In this document: one piece after another, positions 30,270 through 36,789 of the stretch | How the letters are laid out: the number at the start of each line of letters is the position of its first letter | Numbering within the stretch: the stretch's first letter is position 1 | DNA from: JAEUNJ01 sp052035955 | GTDB taxonomy: Bacteria > Pseudomonadota > Gammaproteobacteria > Burkholderiales > Rhodocyclaceae | DNA: 36,789 nt | NCBI GenBank assembly: GCA_052035955.1 | Contig: JBPOHD010000048.1 | Coordinates: forward strand, 1 to 36,789 | Direction of reading: 5' to 3' | Program-made: the position numbers and the translations under genes | Notes under the pieces: model-generated | Databases searched by the model: none | What the model saw: only the letters and a program-made list of their open reading frames with translations | Told to the model about the DNA's origin: nothing

Positions 30270-31958
30270 CTACTTCTTCTCCGCGTCCCGCAACTCCCGA
30301 CGAAGCACCTTGCCGATCGGGGTCTTCGGGAGGGCGTCGCGGAATTCCACGTGGCGCGGGAGCTTGTAGCCGGTGAGCTGGGTCTTGCAATGCTCGATCA
30401 CCGCTTCCTTCGTGAGCCCGGGATCCTTCTTCACCACCACGATCTTGACCGCCTCGCCGGATTTCTCGTCCGGCACGCCCACGGCGGCGCATTCCAGGAC
30501 GCCGGAATGCATCGCCACCACGCTCTCGATCTCGTTCGGATAGACGTTGAAGCCGGAGACCAGGATCATGTCCTTCTTGCGGTCGGAGATGGTCACGTAG
30601 CCGTCCGCATTGAGGTGGCCGATGTCCCCCGTCTTCAGCCAGCCGTCCTGCAGCACCTTGGCCGTCTCCGCCTCGTTGTTCCAGTAGCCGCGCATCACCT
30701 GCGGCCCGCGGATGCAGATCTCCCCCGTGTGCTTCTCGATGTCGCCCTCGCCGGTCCACACCGGCAGTTCGCGGAAGGAATCGTCGCGGATCGACACCTC
30801 CGTGGAAGGCAGCGGCAGGCCGATGGTGCCGTTCCAGGGCGCCCCCAGGGGATTGACCGTCGCCCCGGGCGAGGTCTCGGTGAGGCCGTAGGCCTCGGTC
30901 AGGTAGCGCCCGGTGACCTGCTGCCAGCGCTCGGCCACCGGCTTCTGCACCGAGGCGCCACCGCCGACGATGACCTTGATGCCGGAAAAGTCGAGCTGGT
31001 CGAATCCCGGCGTGTTCAGCAGTCCGTTGAACAGGGTGTTGACGCCCGTCATGACGCTGAACTTCCACTTCCCCAGTTCCTTCACGAAGCCGGGCAGGTC
31101 GCGGGGGTTGGTGATGAGCACGTTCAGGCTGCCCCACTTCATGAAGGAGAGTGTCGAGGTCAGGCAGAAGATGTGGTACATCGGCAGCGGCGAGATGACG
31201 ATCTCCTTGCCTTCCTCGAAGCTCCCCGAAATCCATACCCCCGACTGCTCCAGGTTGGCCAGGATGTTGGCATGGGTCAGCATGGCGCCCTTGGAAACGC
31301 CCGTCGTGCCCCCGGTGTATTGCAGAAATGCGATGTCCTCGTGCGTGCTGGCGACCGGCTTGAAGGTGGCTGCGGCGCCCTTGGCCAGGGCGGAACGCAT
31401 GTCCACGGCGCCATCGATCCGCCAGTCGGGAACCATCTTCTTGACGCGCTTGATGACGAAGTTGATGAGCCAGCGCTTGGGGGCCGGCAGCAGGTCGCCG
31501 AGCTGGGACGTGATCACGTGCTTGACCGGCGTTGCGGCCACCACCTGCTGCAGGGTGTTGGCGAAGTTCTCGACGATGACGATGGCCTTGGCCCCGGAAT
31601 CCTTCAACTGGTGTTCCAGTTCGCGCGGCGTATAGAGCGGGTTTACGTTGACCACCGTCATGCCGGCCCGCAGGATGCCGAACAGCACCACCGGGTACTG
31701 CAGCAGGTTGGGCGACATCAGGGCGACCCGGTCGCCCTTGCCCATGCCTGGCAGTCCCTGGAGATAGGCCGCGAAATCCCGGGACAGGCGGTCGAGTTCC
31801 GCGTAGTCGATCGTATAACCGAAATTGTGGAAGGCCGGCTTGCCCGAAAACTTGGCCACGGTCCTCTCCAGCAGGTCCGGCAGCGACTCGAATTGCCGCG
31901 CGTCGATGTCGGCGGGAATTCCCGTCGGATAGCTCTTCAACCAGATGCGATCGACCAT
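30270..31958 (-). CDS. fadD: Long-chain fatty acid-CoA ligase
   Basis: This 562-residue AMP-forming ligase has the size of FadD (E. coli 561). The P-loop YTGGTTGVSKGAMLTH begins at residue 214, followed by YGLTETSPGATVNP, GWLKTGDIGHLNADGYV, the hinge and FadD-type signature ISDRKKDMILVSGFNVYPNE, and the C-terminal catalytic Lys in PKTPIGKVLRRELR. The ribosome site ACGGAGGAAAAA immediately precedes the ATG. A palindrome about 52 bases upstream may be its operator. It is unlinked in orientation from the transporter-associated ligase at 21740, so the two likely serve different acids or conditions. Confidence 0.95.
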   Translation of the reverse strand: MVDRIWLKSYPTGIPADIDARQFESLPDLLERTVAKFSGKPAFHNFGYTIDYAELDRLSRDFAAYLQGLPGMGKGDRVALMSPNLLQYPVVLFGILRAGMTVVNVNPLYTPRELEHQLKDSGAKAIVIVENFANTLQQVVAATPVKHVITSQLGDLLPAPKRWLINFVIKRVKKMVPDWRIDGAVDMRSALAKGAAATFKPVASTHEDIAFLQYTGGTTGVSKGAMLTHANILANLEQSGVWISGSFEEGKEIVISPLPMYHIFCLTSTLSFMKWGSLNVLITNPRDLPGFVKELGKWKFSVMTGVNTLFNGLLNTPGFDQLDFSGIKVIVGGGASVQKPVAERWQQVTGRYLTEAYGLTETSPGATVNPLGAPWNGTIGLPLPSTEVSIRDDSFRELPVWTGEGDIEKHTGEICIRGPQVMRGYWNNEAETAKVLQDGWLKTGDIGHLNADGYVTISDRKKDMILVSGFNVYPNEIESVVAMHSGVLECAAVGVPDEKSGEAVKIVVVKKDPGLTKEAVIEHCKTQLTGYKLPRHVEFRDALPKTPIGKVLRRELRDAEKK

Positions 31959-32009
31959 TTTTTCCTCCGTCGTTATGCGTTGTGATGTCGGGTCAGGTTA
32001 GCCACAAAA

Positions 32010-32026
32010 CCATTGCGACGCAATGG
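32010..32026 (-). promoter_or_regulatory. Palindromic operator candidate upstream of fadD
   Basis: CCATTGC-GAC-GCAATGG is a perfect 7-bp inverted repeat with 3-base centre. On the minus strand it overlaps a weak -35 (TTGCGT) that is 17 bases from TAACCT, in the 114-base gap before fadD. It differs from the CAAGCAA/TTGCTTG operator at 13110, so another regulator would be needed. Confidence 0.4.
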
Positions 32027-32072
32027 GCCCGACGCCGAAACGAGGCTTCGCCATGCCGCGGCCAGAACCCGT

Positions 32073-32843
32073 TCAAAGTGCGTACTGTTTCTCGAGATAA
32101 TCGACGATGTCGGCGGATTCGAACATCCGGACTCCCGTGTTCGGATCTTCCAGGTAGGGCACCTGGACCCGCCCGAGGCGGGCCAGGACCTGCTCGCGGC
32201 GTCCACCCGCCTTGGGGCGGTAGGGCCCCGGCCGGATGCGCAGGGTCGCCGGCCCCATGTCCGCCCATTGCTCCTTGCCCAGGTTGTGGAGCAGGTAGGG
32301 CAGTTCCAGTTCGGTCAGGCGCTCCCGCACCAGGCGCGAATAGGGGCTCGATTCGAAGCTCCACAGGGCCAGGGAACGACGGGGCCGCTTGGCCGGCCGG
32401 TAACGCAGGCCGCGCATGGCCCGCACCGCCGTGGCCATGGCATTCATCTTCCCGGCCAGGGCGCCGGAGCGGTAGGAACGCGGCGTCGGCCGGCCGCCAT
32501 AGGTGCGGAACAGGTAGTCGACGATGTCTGCCGACTCGAGCATGACCGTCCCCGTGTTCGGGTCCGCCAGCAGGGGGAACTGCTGCTTTCCCGCCAGGGC
32601 TTCCGCCTTCGGCCGAAAGCGCTTGCCGCCCTTGGGGCAGGGATAGATCTGGGCGTCCAGGCCCAGGGCCGTCAGGGCCTCCCGGACGGCCCGGCAGTAG
32701 GGGCAGCCTTCCATGTCGTAGAGCTGCAGGAGCTTGGCCGGTTGCGTCGCCGCCTCGACGACGCTGGTACCGCGCCAGCCGGCCAGCGTGGAGGCAAGGA
32801 CGGAACCCAGCACGGCGGCCTGGTGCCTGATGGCATTGGGCAT
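32073..32843 (-). CDS. Tandem thioredoxin-fold (GST N-terminal-like) protein
   Basis: This 256-residue protein consists of two copies of a glutaredoxin/GST N-terminal domain. Copy 1 (residues ~38-116) has the redox-type CPYC (C47, C50), the cis-Pro segment QFPLLADPNTG and ESADIVDYLFRTYG. Copy 2 (~157-256) has SPYS (S166, S169) where the cysteines should be, then VQVPYLEDPNTG and ESADIVDYLEKQYAL. Residues 1-32 are weakly hydrophobic and could be a signal or linker. GGGGAGA precedes the ATG. The duplicated architecture is known in cyanobacteria and plastids; the substrate is unknown. It lies between fadD and the ThDP enzyme on the same strand, 31 bases after the latter. Confidence 0.85.
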   Translation of the reverse strand: MPNAIRHQAAVLGSVLASTLAGWRGTSVVEAATQPAKLLQLYDMEGCPYCRAVREALTALGLDAQIYPCPKGGKRFRPKAEALAGKQQFPLLADPNTGTVMLESADIVDYLFRTYGGRPTPRSYRSGALAGKMNAMATAVRAMRGLRYRPAKRPRRSLALWSFESSPYSRLVRERLTELELPYLLHNLGKEQWADMGPATLRIRPGPYRPKAGGRREQVLARLGRVQVPYLEDPNTGVRMFESADIVDYLEKQYAL

Positions 32844-32874
32844 GGCGATCTCCCCGGTGCCGGTTTCGCGGGCC

Positions 32875-34608
32875 TCAGCCCGTGATCTTCCGCTTGACCG
32901 CCCGCCCGACCATGCGCAGCCTTTGGGCGAGCGGGAAACGGCGGAAGTTGGTCTTCACGGCGCCCTGGGTGAAGGCCGTGCGCTTCGAGTAGTCCACCGC
33001 GACGTCCACGATCACCGGGCGCCCGGTCGCCGCCGCCTGCCGGGCCCGGGCGATGGCATCGGCGATGCTGCGGTCGTCCGGCATGGCCACGTAGGCGGCG
33101 CCGGTCGCCATCGCCATGCCCTCGAGGTTCACGCTGCCGAGGACGGAGCAGGGCTTGCGGTTGTAGGGGATTTCCTGGGCCTGGGCGATCTGCGAAAGCT
33201 CTCCGTCATGGAACACGAAGCAGACGACCGGCAGACCGTGGGAGGCGGCGGTCACCAGCTCCATGCCGGTCATCATGAAGGCGCCGTCGCCGACGATGGC
33301 GAACACCTCCTTGTCCGGCGCCGCCAGCTTGGCCCCGATGGCGGCCGGGGCCGCGTAACCCATGGCGTTGAAGTCGGTTGGGACGATGAGCCGGCCGCCG
33401 CGCTTCACCTGGAAGAGTTCGGCAGTCAGGTAGGTGTGGTTGCCGTCGTCCACCACCGTGATCGCATCGCCCGGCATCTGCCGGCGCAATTCCTCGAAGA
33501 AACGGGCCGGATTGACCCGTCCCCTGGAATCGTGGGAGAACCACTCGTCCCGGTAGGCCTGCTTGTCGGCAACGATGCGGGCGGCCACGCCCTCGGCGGG
33601 CGACGGCGAGGGCCGCGAGCGCAGTTCGGCGAGCAGCGCGACCAGTAGGGCCCTGGCATCTCCCTCCAGCTTTACCGCTGCCGGGTAGTTGGCGTCGAAG
33701 ACGGCCGGATTGATGTCGGCATGGACCAGGTTCGCCGGCACCGCCACGCCGTAGCTGCCGGTGGCGATCTCCCCAAAGCGTGTGCCCACGGCCAGCAGGG
33801 CATCGCAGTCCTTGAAGGCATTGCGGGCCGCCGGCACGGCGGCCGGGCCGAAGCTGAAACCGGCGTGCAGCGGATGGTCGCCGGGGAAGGCGGCGAGGCC
33901 CTGCAGGGTGGTGGACACCGGGGCACGAAGGAGTTCGGCGATGGCGATCGCCTCCTCCTGGGCGCCCCGGGCGCCCCACCCGAGGAAGAGCCCGGGCCTG
34001 CGGGCGTCGAGGAGGAGATCGGCGGCTCGCCGGATGTCCTCGGCGGCGGGCGCGACGGGCGGTGCGGGCGGCGACCAGGCCGGCAATTGGCCGACCTCGC
34101 CGGGAAAGAGCTGCAGGTTCACCGGCAACTCGATCAGCACCGGCCCCGGCTCGCCACCCGTGGCGATCCCGTGGGCCTCGAAGAAGACCGGCACCACGTC
34201 CTCGTGGCGCTCGATGCGGAAGCGGGCCTTGGTGAAGGCGCGGCACAGTTCCAGCTGGTCGATCTCGTGCAGCTGGTAGCGGTGTCCCAGGTCGGTGCGT
34301 ATGCCCCCGGTCACCACCAGCATGGGGATGCCGTCCAGGAAGGCCTCGGCGATGCCGCTGGCGGCGTGGGTGAGGCCGGCCGCCGGCACGATGGCCAGGC
34401 AGCCGGTGCCGGCGCCGCCCACCCGGCTCACCGCGTCGGCCATGAAGGCGGCGCCGCCCTCGTGGGTGACCAGCACCGGGGTGATGCTTTCCGAATTGTT
34501 CAGCTCGTCGTAGAACTCGGTGTTGTGCACCCCGGGAATGCCGAAGGTGTAGCGGACGCCCAGTTGCTCAAGGGCATGGACGGCGAGCCAGGCGGCGGTT
34601 TTCTTCAT
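32875..34608 (-). CDS. Thiamine diphosphate-dependent enzyme, acetolactate synthase/decarboxylase-like
   Basis: This 577-residue protein has the three-domain ThDP fold. The N-terminal PYR domain carries the cofactor-activating E50 in THEGGAAFMADAVSR, a central domain follows (LGWGARGAQEEAIA, GTRFGEIATGSYG), and the C-terminal PP domain has GDG at ~440-442 (VGDGAFMMTGMELVTAAS). The Mg2+ loop ends in FHDGELSQ rather than the usual NN. The start MKKTAAWLAVHALEQLG at 34608 has GGGAG upstream; an in-frame ATG 33 bases earlier lacks support. It could be a 2-oxoacid decarboxylase, carboligase or acetolactate synthase-like enzyme; no regulatory ilvN or biosynthetic ilv genes are adjacent, so an anabolic role is unlikely. 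Confidence 0.85.
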   Translation of the reverse strand: MKKTAAWLAVHALEQLGVRYTFGIPGVHNTEFYDELNNSESITPVLVTHEGGAAFMADAVSRVGGAGTGCLAIVPAAGLTHAASGIAEAFLDGIPMLVVTGGIRTDLGHRYQLHEIDQLELCRAFTKARFRIERHEDVVPVFFEAHGIATGGEPGPVLIELPVNLQLFPGEVGQLPAWSPPAPPVAPAAEDIRRAADLLLDARRPGLFLGWGARGAQEEAIAIAELLRAPVSTTLQGLAAFPGDHPLHAGFSFGPAAVPAARNAFKDCDALLAVGTRFGEIATGSYGVAVPANLVHADINPAVFDANYPAAVKLEGDARALLVALLAELRSRPSPSPAEGVAARIVADKQAYRDEWFSHDSRGRVNPARFFEELRRQMPGDAITVVDDGNHTYLTAELFQVKRGGRLIVPTDFNAMGYAAPAAIGAKLAAPDKEVFAIVGDGAFMMTGMELVTAASHGLPVVCFVFHDGELSQIAQAQEIPYNRKPCSVLGSVNLEGMAMATGAAYVAMPDDRSIADAIARARQAAATGRPVIVDVAVDYSKRTAFTQGAVKTNFRRFPLAQRLRMVGRAVKRKITG

Positions 34609-34773
34609 GGTGTTTCGCTCCCGATTGTTTCCCGTCGACACCGACTTTTACCACGAAGGCGGACAACCGGTGCAGGTGACTTCAGCCGGACCGATCTTTC
34701 TCCACCCTGCCCGGAAAGTCCGTCGTCAGGGCACCGGCTTGCTCGAAACACCCCTTGCTCTACCCGGAAGTCA

Positions 34774-34790
34774 AGACCACAATACGGTCT
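34774..34790 (+). promoter_or_regulatory. Candidate operator of the toxin-antitoxin genes
   Basis: AGACC-ACAATAC-GGTCT is a perfect 5-bp inverted repeat 26 bases before the antitoxin start. It covers a possible -10 (CACAAT, 34778-34783) that is 17 bases from TTGCTC. Phd-type antitoxins repress their own promoter through such short palindromes. The remaining ~165 bases towards the divergent ThDP gene show nothing clear. Confidence 0.4.
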
Positions 34791-34816
34791 GAATTTCGAA
34801 CCGAAAGAGGCTCGCC

Positions 34817-35137
34817 ATGGAACAGGTACTCGCCAACCGCTCCGTCAGCATCACCGAATTGAAACGCAGCCCTTCCGCAGTGCTGGAGCAGGCCGGCTCG
34901 GAGCCCGTGGCCGTGCTGAACCACAACCGGCCGGCAGCCTACCTTCTTTCGCCCGAGGTCTATGGGGCGATGCTCGAACGCCTCAATGCGGATCTGCGTG
35001 CCGCGATCCAGGAGGGTGTCGACAGCAGGCCGGCCATCGAGGCCGAGGAGGTGTTCGCCGAACTCACCGCCCGCTACGCCGAACCGAAACGGACCACCAA
35101 GCCGGCCACCAAGGGTAGCGGCAAGCGCTCGACTTGA
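34817..35137 (+). CDS. Type II antitoxin, Phd/YefM family
   Basis: This 106-residue protein has the Phd/YefM N-terminal DNA-binding and dimerisation fold: SVSITELKRSPSAVLEQAG, then PVAVLNHNRPAAYLLSPEVYGAML. A longer C-terminal part (residues ~60-106) is expected to wrap the toxin and ends in a Lys/Thr-rich tail. GAAAGAGG lies about 8 bases before the ATG. Its stop TGA shares one base with the toxin ATG, so translation is coupled. It should neutralise the ParE/RelE-like toxin and repress the operon. Confidence 0.9.
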   Translation: MEQVLANRSVSITELKRSPSAVLEQAGSEPVAVLNHNRPAAYLLSPEVYGAMLERLNADLRAAIQEGVDSRPAIEAEEVFAELTARYAEPKRTTKPATKGSGKRST

Positions 35138-35451
35138 TGGCGCCGGTCACGTTTTCGCCGAAATCCCGGCAAGACCTCCTCGACATCGGCGATTTCATCG
35201 CCAAGGACAGCCGGGCCAACGCCCGGCGTTTCGTCGGCAAGCTGATCGACCAACGCCAGCGCATCGGCCGCGCCGCGATGGGCTATGTCAGCCGCGAGGA
35301 CTTGGGCCCCGGATTGCGGATGGCGGCCTTGGGCCACTACGTGGTCTTCTTCCGCGTGCTCGACGGCACGGTGCGAATCGAGCGCGTGCTGCACGGCGCC
35401 CGCAACCTGCCGGTGCTGCTCAGTGGGGCAAGCGACGCCAGGATCCCATAA
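35137..35451 (+). CDS. Type II toxin, ParE/RelE family
   Basis: This 104-residue basic protein has the RelE/ParE fold: FSPKSRQDLLDIGDFIAKDS (two-helix hairpin), GYVSREDLGPGLRMAALGHYVVFFRV (beta sheet core) and IERVLHGARNLPVLL, the typical C-terminal strand. Pattern and size favour ParE (gyrase poison) over RelE (mRNA nuclease), but the target cannot be read. The start at 35137 overlaps the antitoxin stop (TGATG). A TTG one codon upstream is less likely. The gene ends 42 bases before the convergent FAD dehydrogenase. Confidence 0.9.
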   Translation: MAPVTFSPKSRQDLLDIGDFIAKDSRANARRFVGKLIDQRQRIGRAAMGYVSREDLGPGLRMAALGHYVVFFRVLDGTVRIERVLHGARNLPVLLSGASDARIP

Positions 35452-35493
35452 CCGCCGATCCACCGGGCAAAGTTCGGCTGTCTTGGCGCCTTG

Positions 35494-36789
35494 TCAGCCC
35501 GCGATGGCCTTCGCCGCCCGCCGGGCGCTGAAGACGCAGCCGCCGAGGAAGGTGCCCTCCAGGGCGCGAAGGCCGTTCATGCCGCCGCCGCCGAAGCCCG
35601 CCGCCTCGCCGGCGGCGAACAGGCCGGCGACGGGGTGGCCCGCCGTGTCCAGCACCCGGCCGTCCAGGTCGTTGCGGATGCCGCCCAGGCTCTTGCGGCT
35701 GACGATGTGCTCCCGGATGGCGATCAGCGGGCCGGCGCCCGGATCGGCGATCTTCTGGAAGTTGCAGGTACGGATCCTGTCCCCCTTCCACTTGCGCAAC
35801 AGCGCGATGCGCTGCAGTTGCAGGTCGGAATAGGGCGCCCCGCGGGCGATGGCCTGGTCCCAGGCCGACACGGCAGCCTCCACCAGGGGCAGTTGCACCG
35901 CATCGTCGCCTTGCAGGGCATTCATCTTCGCCACCAGTTCCGGCATCGTCGCCGCCGTGACGATTTCCTTCGAGTTGCCCACCAGGGTGTCGACCAGCCA
36001 GCGGTTGCCGAACAGGATGTCCTTGAGGAAACCCAGTCGTTTCTTGTCACGGATGGAGCGGTTGAACTCGGCACCGGAAACGGCCAGCTCCTTGAGCGCG
36101 ATCCTGCGGTTCAGGACCTGCCAGGAGTACTGGCGCTCGGTGGCGCAGATGCGGGTCACCAGGTCCCGCGTGTCGAAGCCCGTGACCAGCGGGGGTTCGA
36201 AGCGGCGGCCCTGCCAGTCCAGCCAGAGGGCCGAACGGCAGGGCACCAGCGACAGCCCGTGGTTCGGCTTGCGCGGCGCCCAGTGGGGAATGCCAGCCGC
36301 GTAATCCCACATCCAGTCCAGATGCGACAGGGAGCCGCCCGCGGCCTCCACCGCGTCGTGCATGAGTCCGTCGGCGTAGCGGTGGGAACCGTTGAGCAGT
36401 GTCGGCGGGGGCCGGCGCCAGTGGGGATGCCAATGGCGCGCCACCCGCTGCAGGTCGCCGTTGATGCCGCCGGCGGCGACCAGCACCGCCCCGGCATGGA
36501 CCTCGAATTCGGCGCCTTCCGCCTCGCTGCGGCCGACGCAGCCGGCGATACGGCCGTCCTGTCGCGTCAGGCCCTCGACCCGGCGCCCGAACAGGCAGGT
36601 GAGCCGCCCGGCATTCCGGTGTTCCCGGAGGCGCCGGATCAGGACCAGCGCCAGTTCCCGGCCGGTTCCCCATACGATGTGAAAGCGCGGCACCGAGTTG
36701 CCGTCCCGCTCGACCCAGTGGGGAATGGGGAGAAAGCCGATGCCGCGGCCCCGGAGCCACTCATAGACGTCGGAACGGCTGGCACCCAC
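35494..36789 (-). CDS. FAD-binding dehydrogenase (KsdD/fumarate reductase-like), C-terminal part
   Basis: The visible 431 residues belong to a large FAD-binding dehydrogenase of the FAD_binding_2 superfamily (relatives of 3-ketosteroid dehydrogenase and fumarate reductase flavoprotein; the usual length is ~550). The frame is open at the window edge, so the dinucleotide-binding GxGxxG lies outside. Present are NSVPRFHIVWGTG, VLVAAGGINGD and the C-terminal FAD site GLFAAGEAAGFGGGGMNGLRALEGTFLGG, typical of this group. In that family the enzyme removes hydrogens alpha,beta to a carbonyl or reduces such double bonds. No electron-transfer subunit is visible. The substrate is unknown. Confidence 0.88.
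   Translation of the reverse strand: MGASRSDVYEWLRGRGIGFLPIPHWVERDGNSVPRFHIVWGTGRELALVLIRRLREHRNAGRLTCLFGRRVEGLTRQDGRIAGCVGRSEAEGAEFEVHAGAVLVAAGGINGDLQRVARHWHPHWRRPPPTLLNGSHRYADGLMHDAVEAAGGSLSHLDWMWDYAAGIPHWAPRKPNHGLSLVPCRSALWLDWQGRRFEPPLVTGFDTRDLVTRICATERQYSWQVLNRRIALKELAVSGAEFNRSIRDKKRLGFLKDILFGNRWLVDTLVGNSKEIVTAATMPELVAKMNALQGDDAVQLPLVEAAVSAWDQAIARGAPYSDLQLQRIALLRKWKGDRIRTCNFQKIADPGAGPLIAIREHIVSRKSLGGIRNDLDGRVLDTAGHPVAGLFAAGEAAGFGGGGMNGLRALEGTFLGGCVFSARRAAKAIAG

Noticed and set aside
34609..34816. Search for a small gene or RNA in the gap before the antitoxin
   Set aside because: A 61-codon frame exists but has no ribosome site or recognisable domain; only promoter-like and operator-like sequence is seen.

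Overview
The window is about 36.8 kb of GC-rich, densely coded bacterial DNA. No gene-free stretch exceeds roughly 240 bases. Uniform high GC, a nirBD-nasA cluster, a PEP-CTERM-tagged secreted esterase, Liv-type transporters next to acyl-CoA ligases and several beta-oxidation genes suggest a metabolically versatile betaproteobacterium, most likely Rhodocyclales or a relative. That placement is inference from gene content. No rRNA, tRNA, CRISPR array or intact insertion sequence is visible.

Layout. (1) 1-3732, plus strand: assimilatory nitrate/nitrite reduction: the 3' end of nirB, nirD, and nasA with a C-terminal [2Fe-2S] domain. (2) 3945-5732: a bacteriohemerythrin, a small membrane-anchored c-type cytochrome, and a divergent TetR regulator with a candidate operator in their shared promoter. 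(3) 5742-13012, minus strand: a cluster read from serine hydrolase to AidB-like acyl-CoA dehydrogenase, AtuA-family protein, small coupled ORF, AtuA-like ferredoxin-fold protein, transglutaminase-like protein, crotonase-family protein and TetR regulator. (4) 13169-27481, plus strand: acyl-CoA dehydrogenase, thiolase, trifunctional-type FadB/FadJ protein, LivH-LivM-LivG-LivF, an AMP-forming acyl-CoA ligase, two nearly identical LivK binding proteins and a third diverged one. (5) 27548-34608, minus strand: PEP-CTERM GDSL esterase, tungstate-type ABC ATPase and permease without a binding protein, small membrane protein, FadD, a tandem thioredoxin-fold/GST-N protein and a ThDP enzyme. (6) 34817-35451, plus strand: a Phd/ParE-type toxin-antitoxin pair. 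(7) 35494-36789, minus strand: a FAD-binding dehydrogenase whose N-terminus lies outside the window.

How it fits together (inference). Regions 3 and 4 diverge from one intergenic segment (13013-13168). It holds a perfect palindromic operator exactly between a -35 and a -10. They could be one regulon in which a periplasmic hydrolase releases an acid, the Liv-type transporter imports it, the co-encoded ligase makes the CoA ester, and the two dehydrogenases, crotonase-type enzymes, FadJ-like protein and thiolase degrade it. The AtuA pair suggests a branched or otherwise non-standard acyl chain. No acyl-CoA carboxylase is present, so this is not a full acyclic-terpene (Atu) pathway.

The least explained signal is a family of three long imperfect palindromes (9729-9848, 11531-11679, 14321-14449). 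Each fills a gap in the beta-oxidation cluster and sits directly before a start codon. All share a GCCGGAG core, while the arms differ in sequence but still pair. Other items are a perfect 17-bp inverted repeat at 7121-7174, a 54-codon ORF joined to both neighbours by ATGA overlaps, and hairpin clusters at 21554-21646 and 26178-26308.
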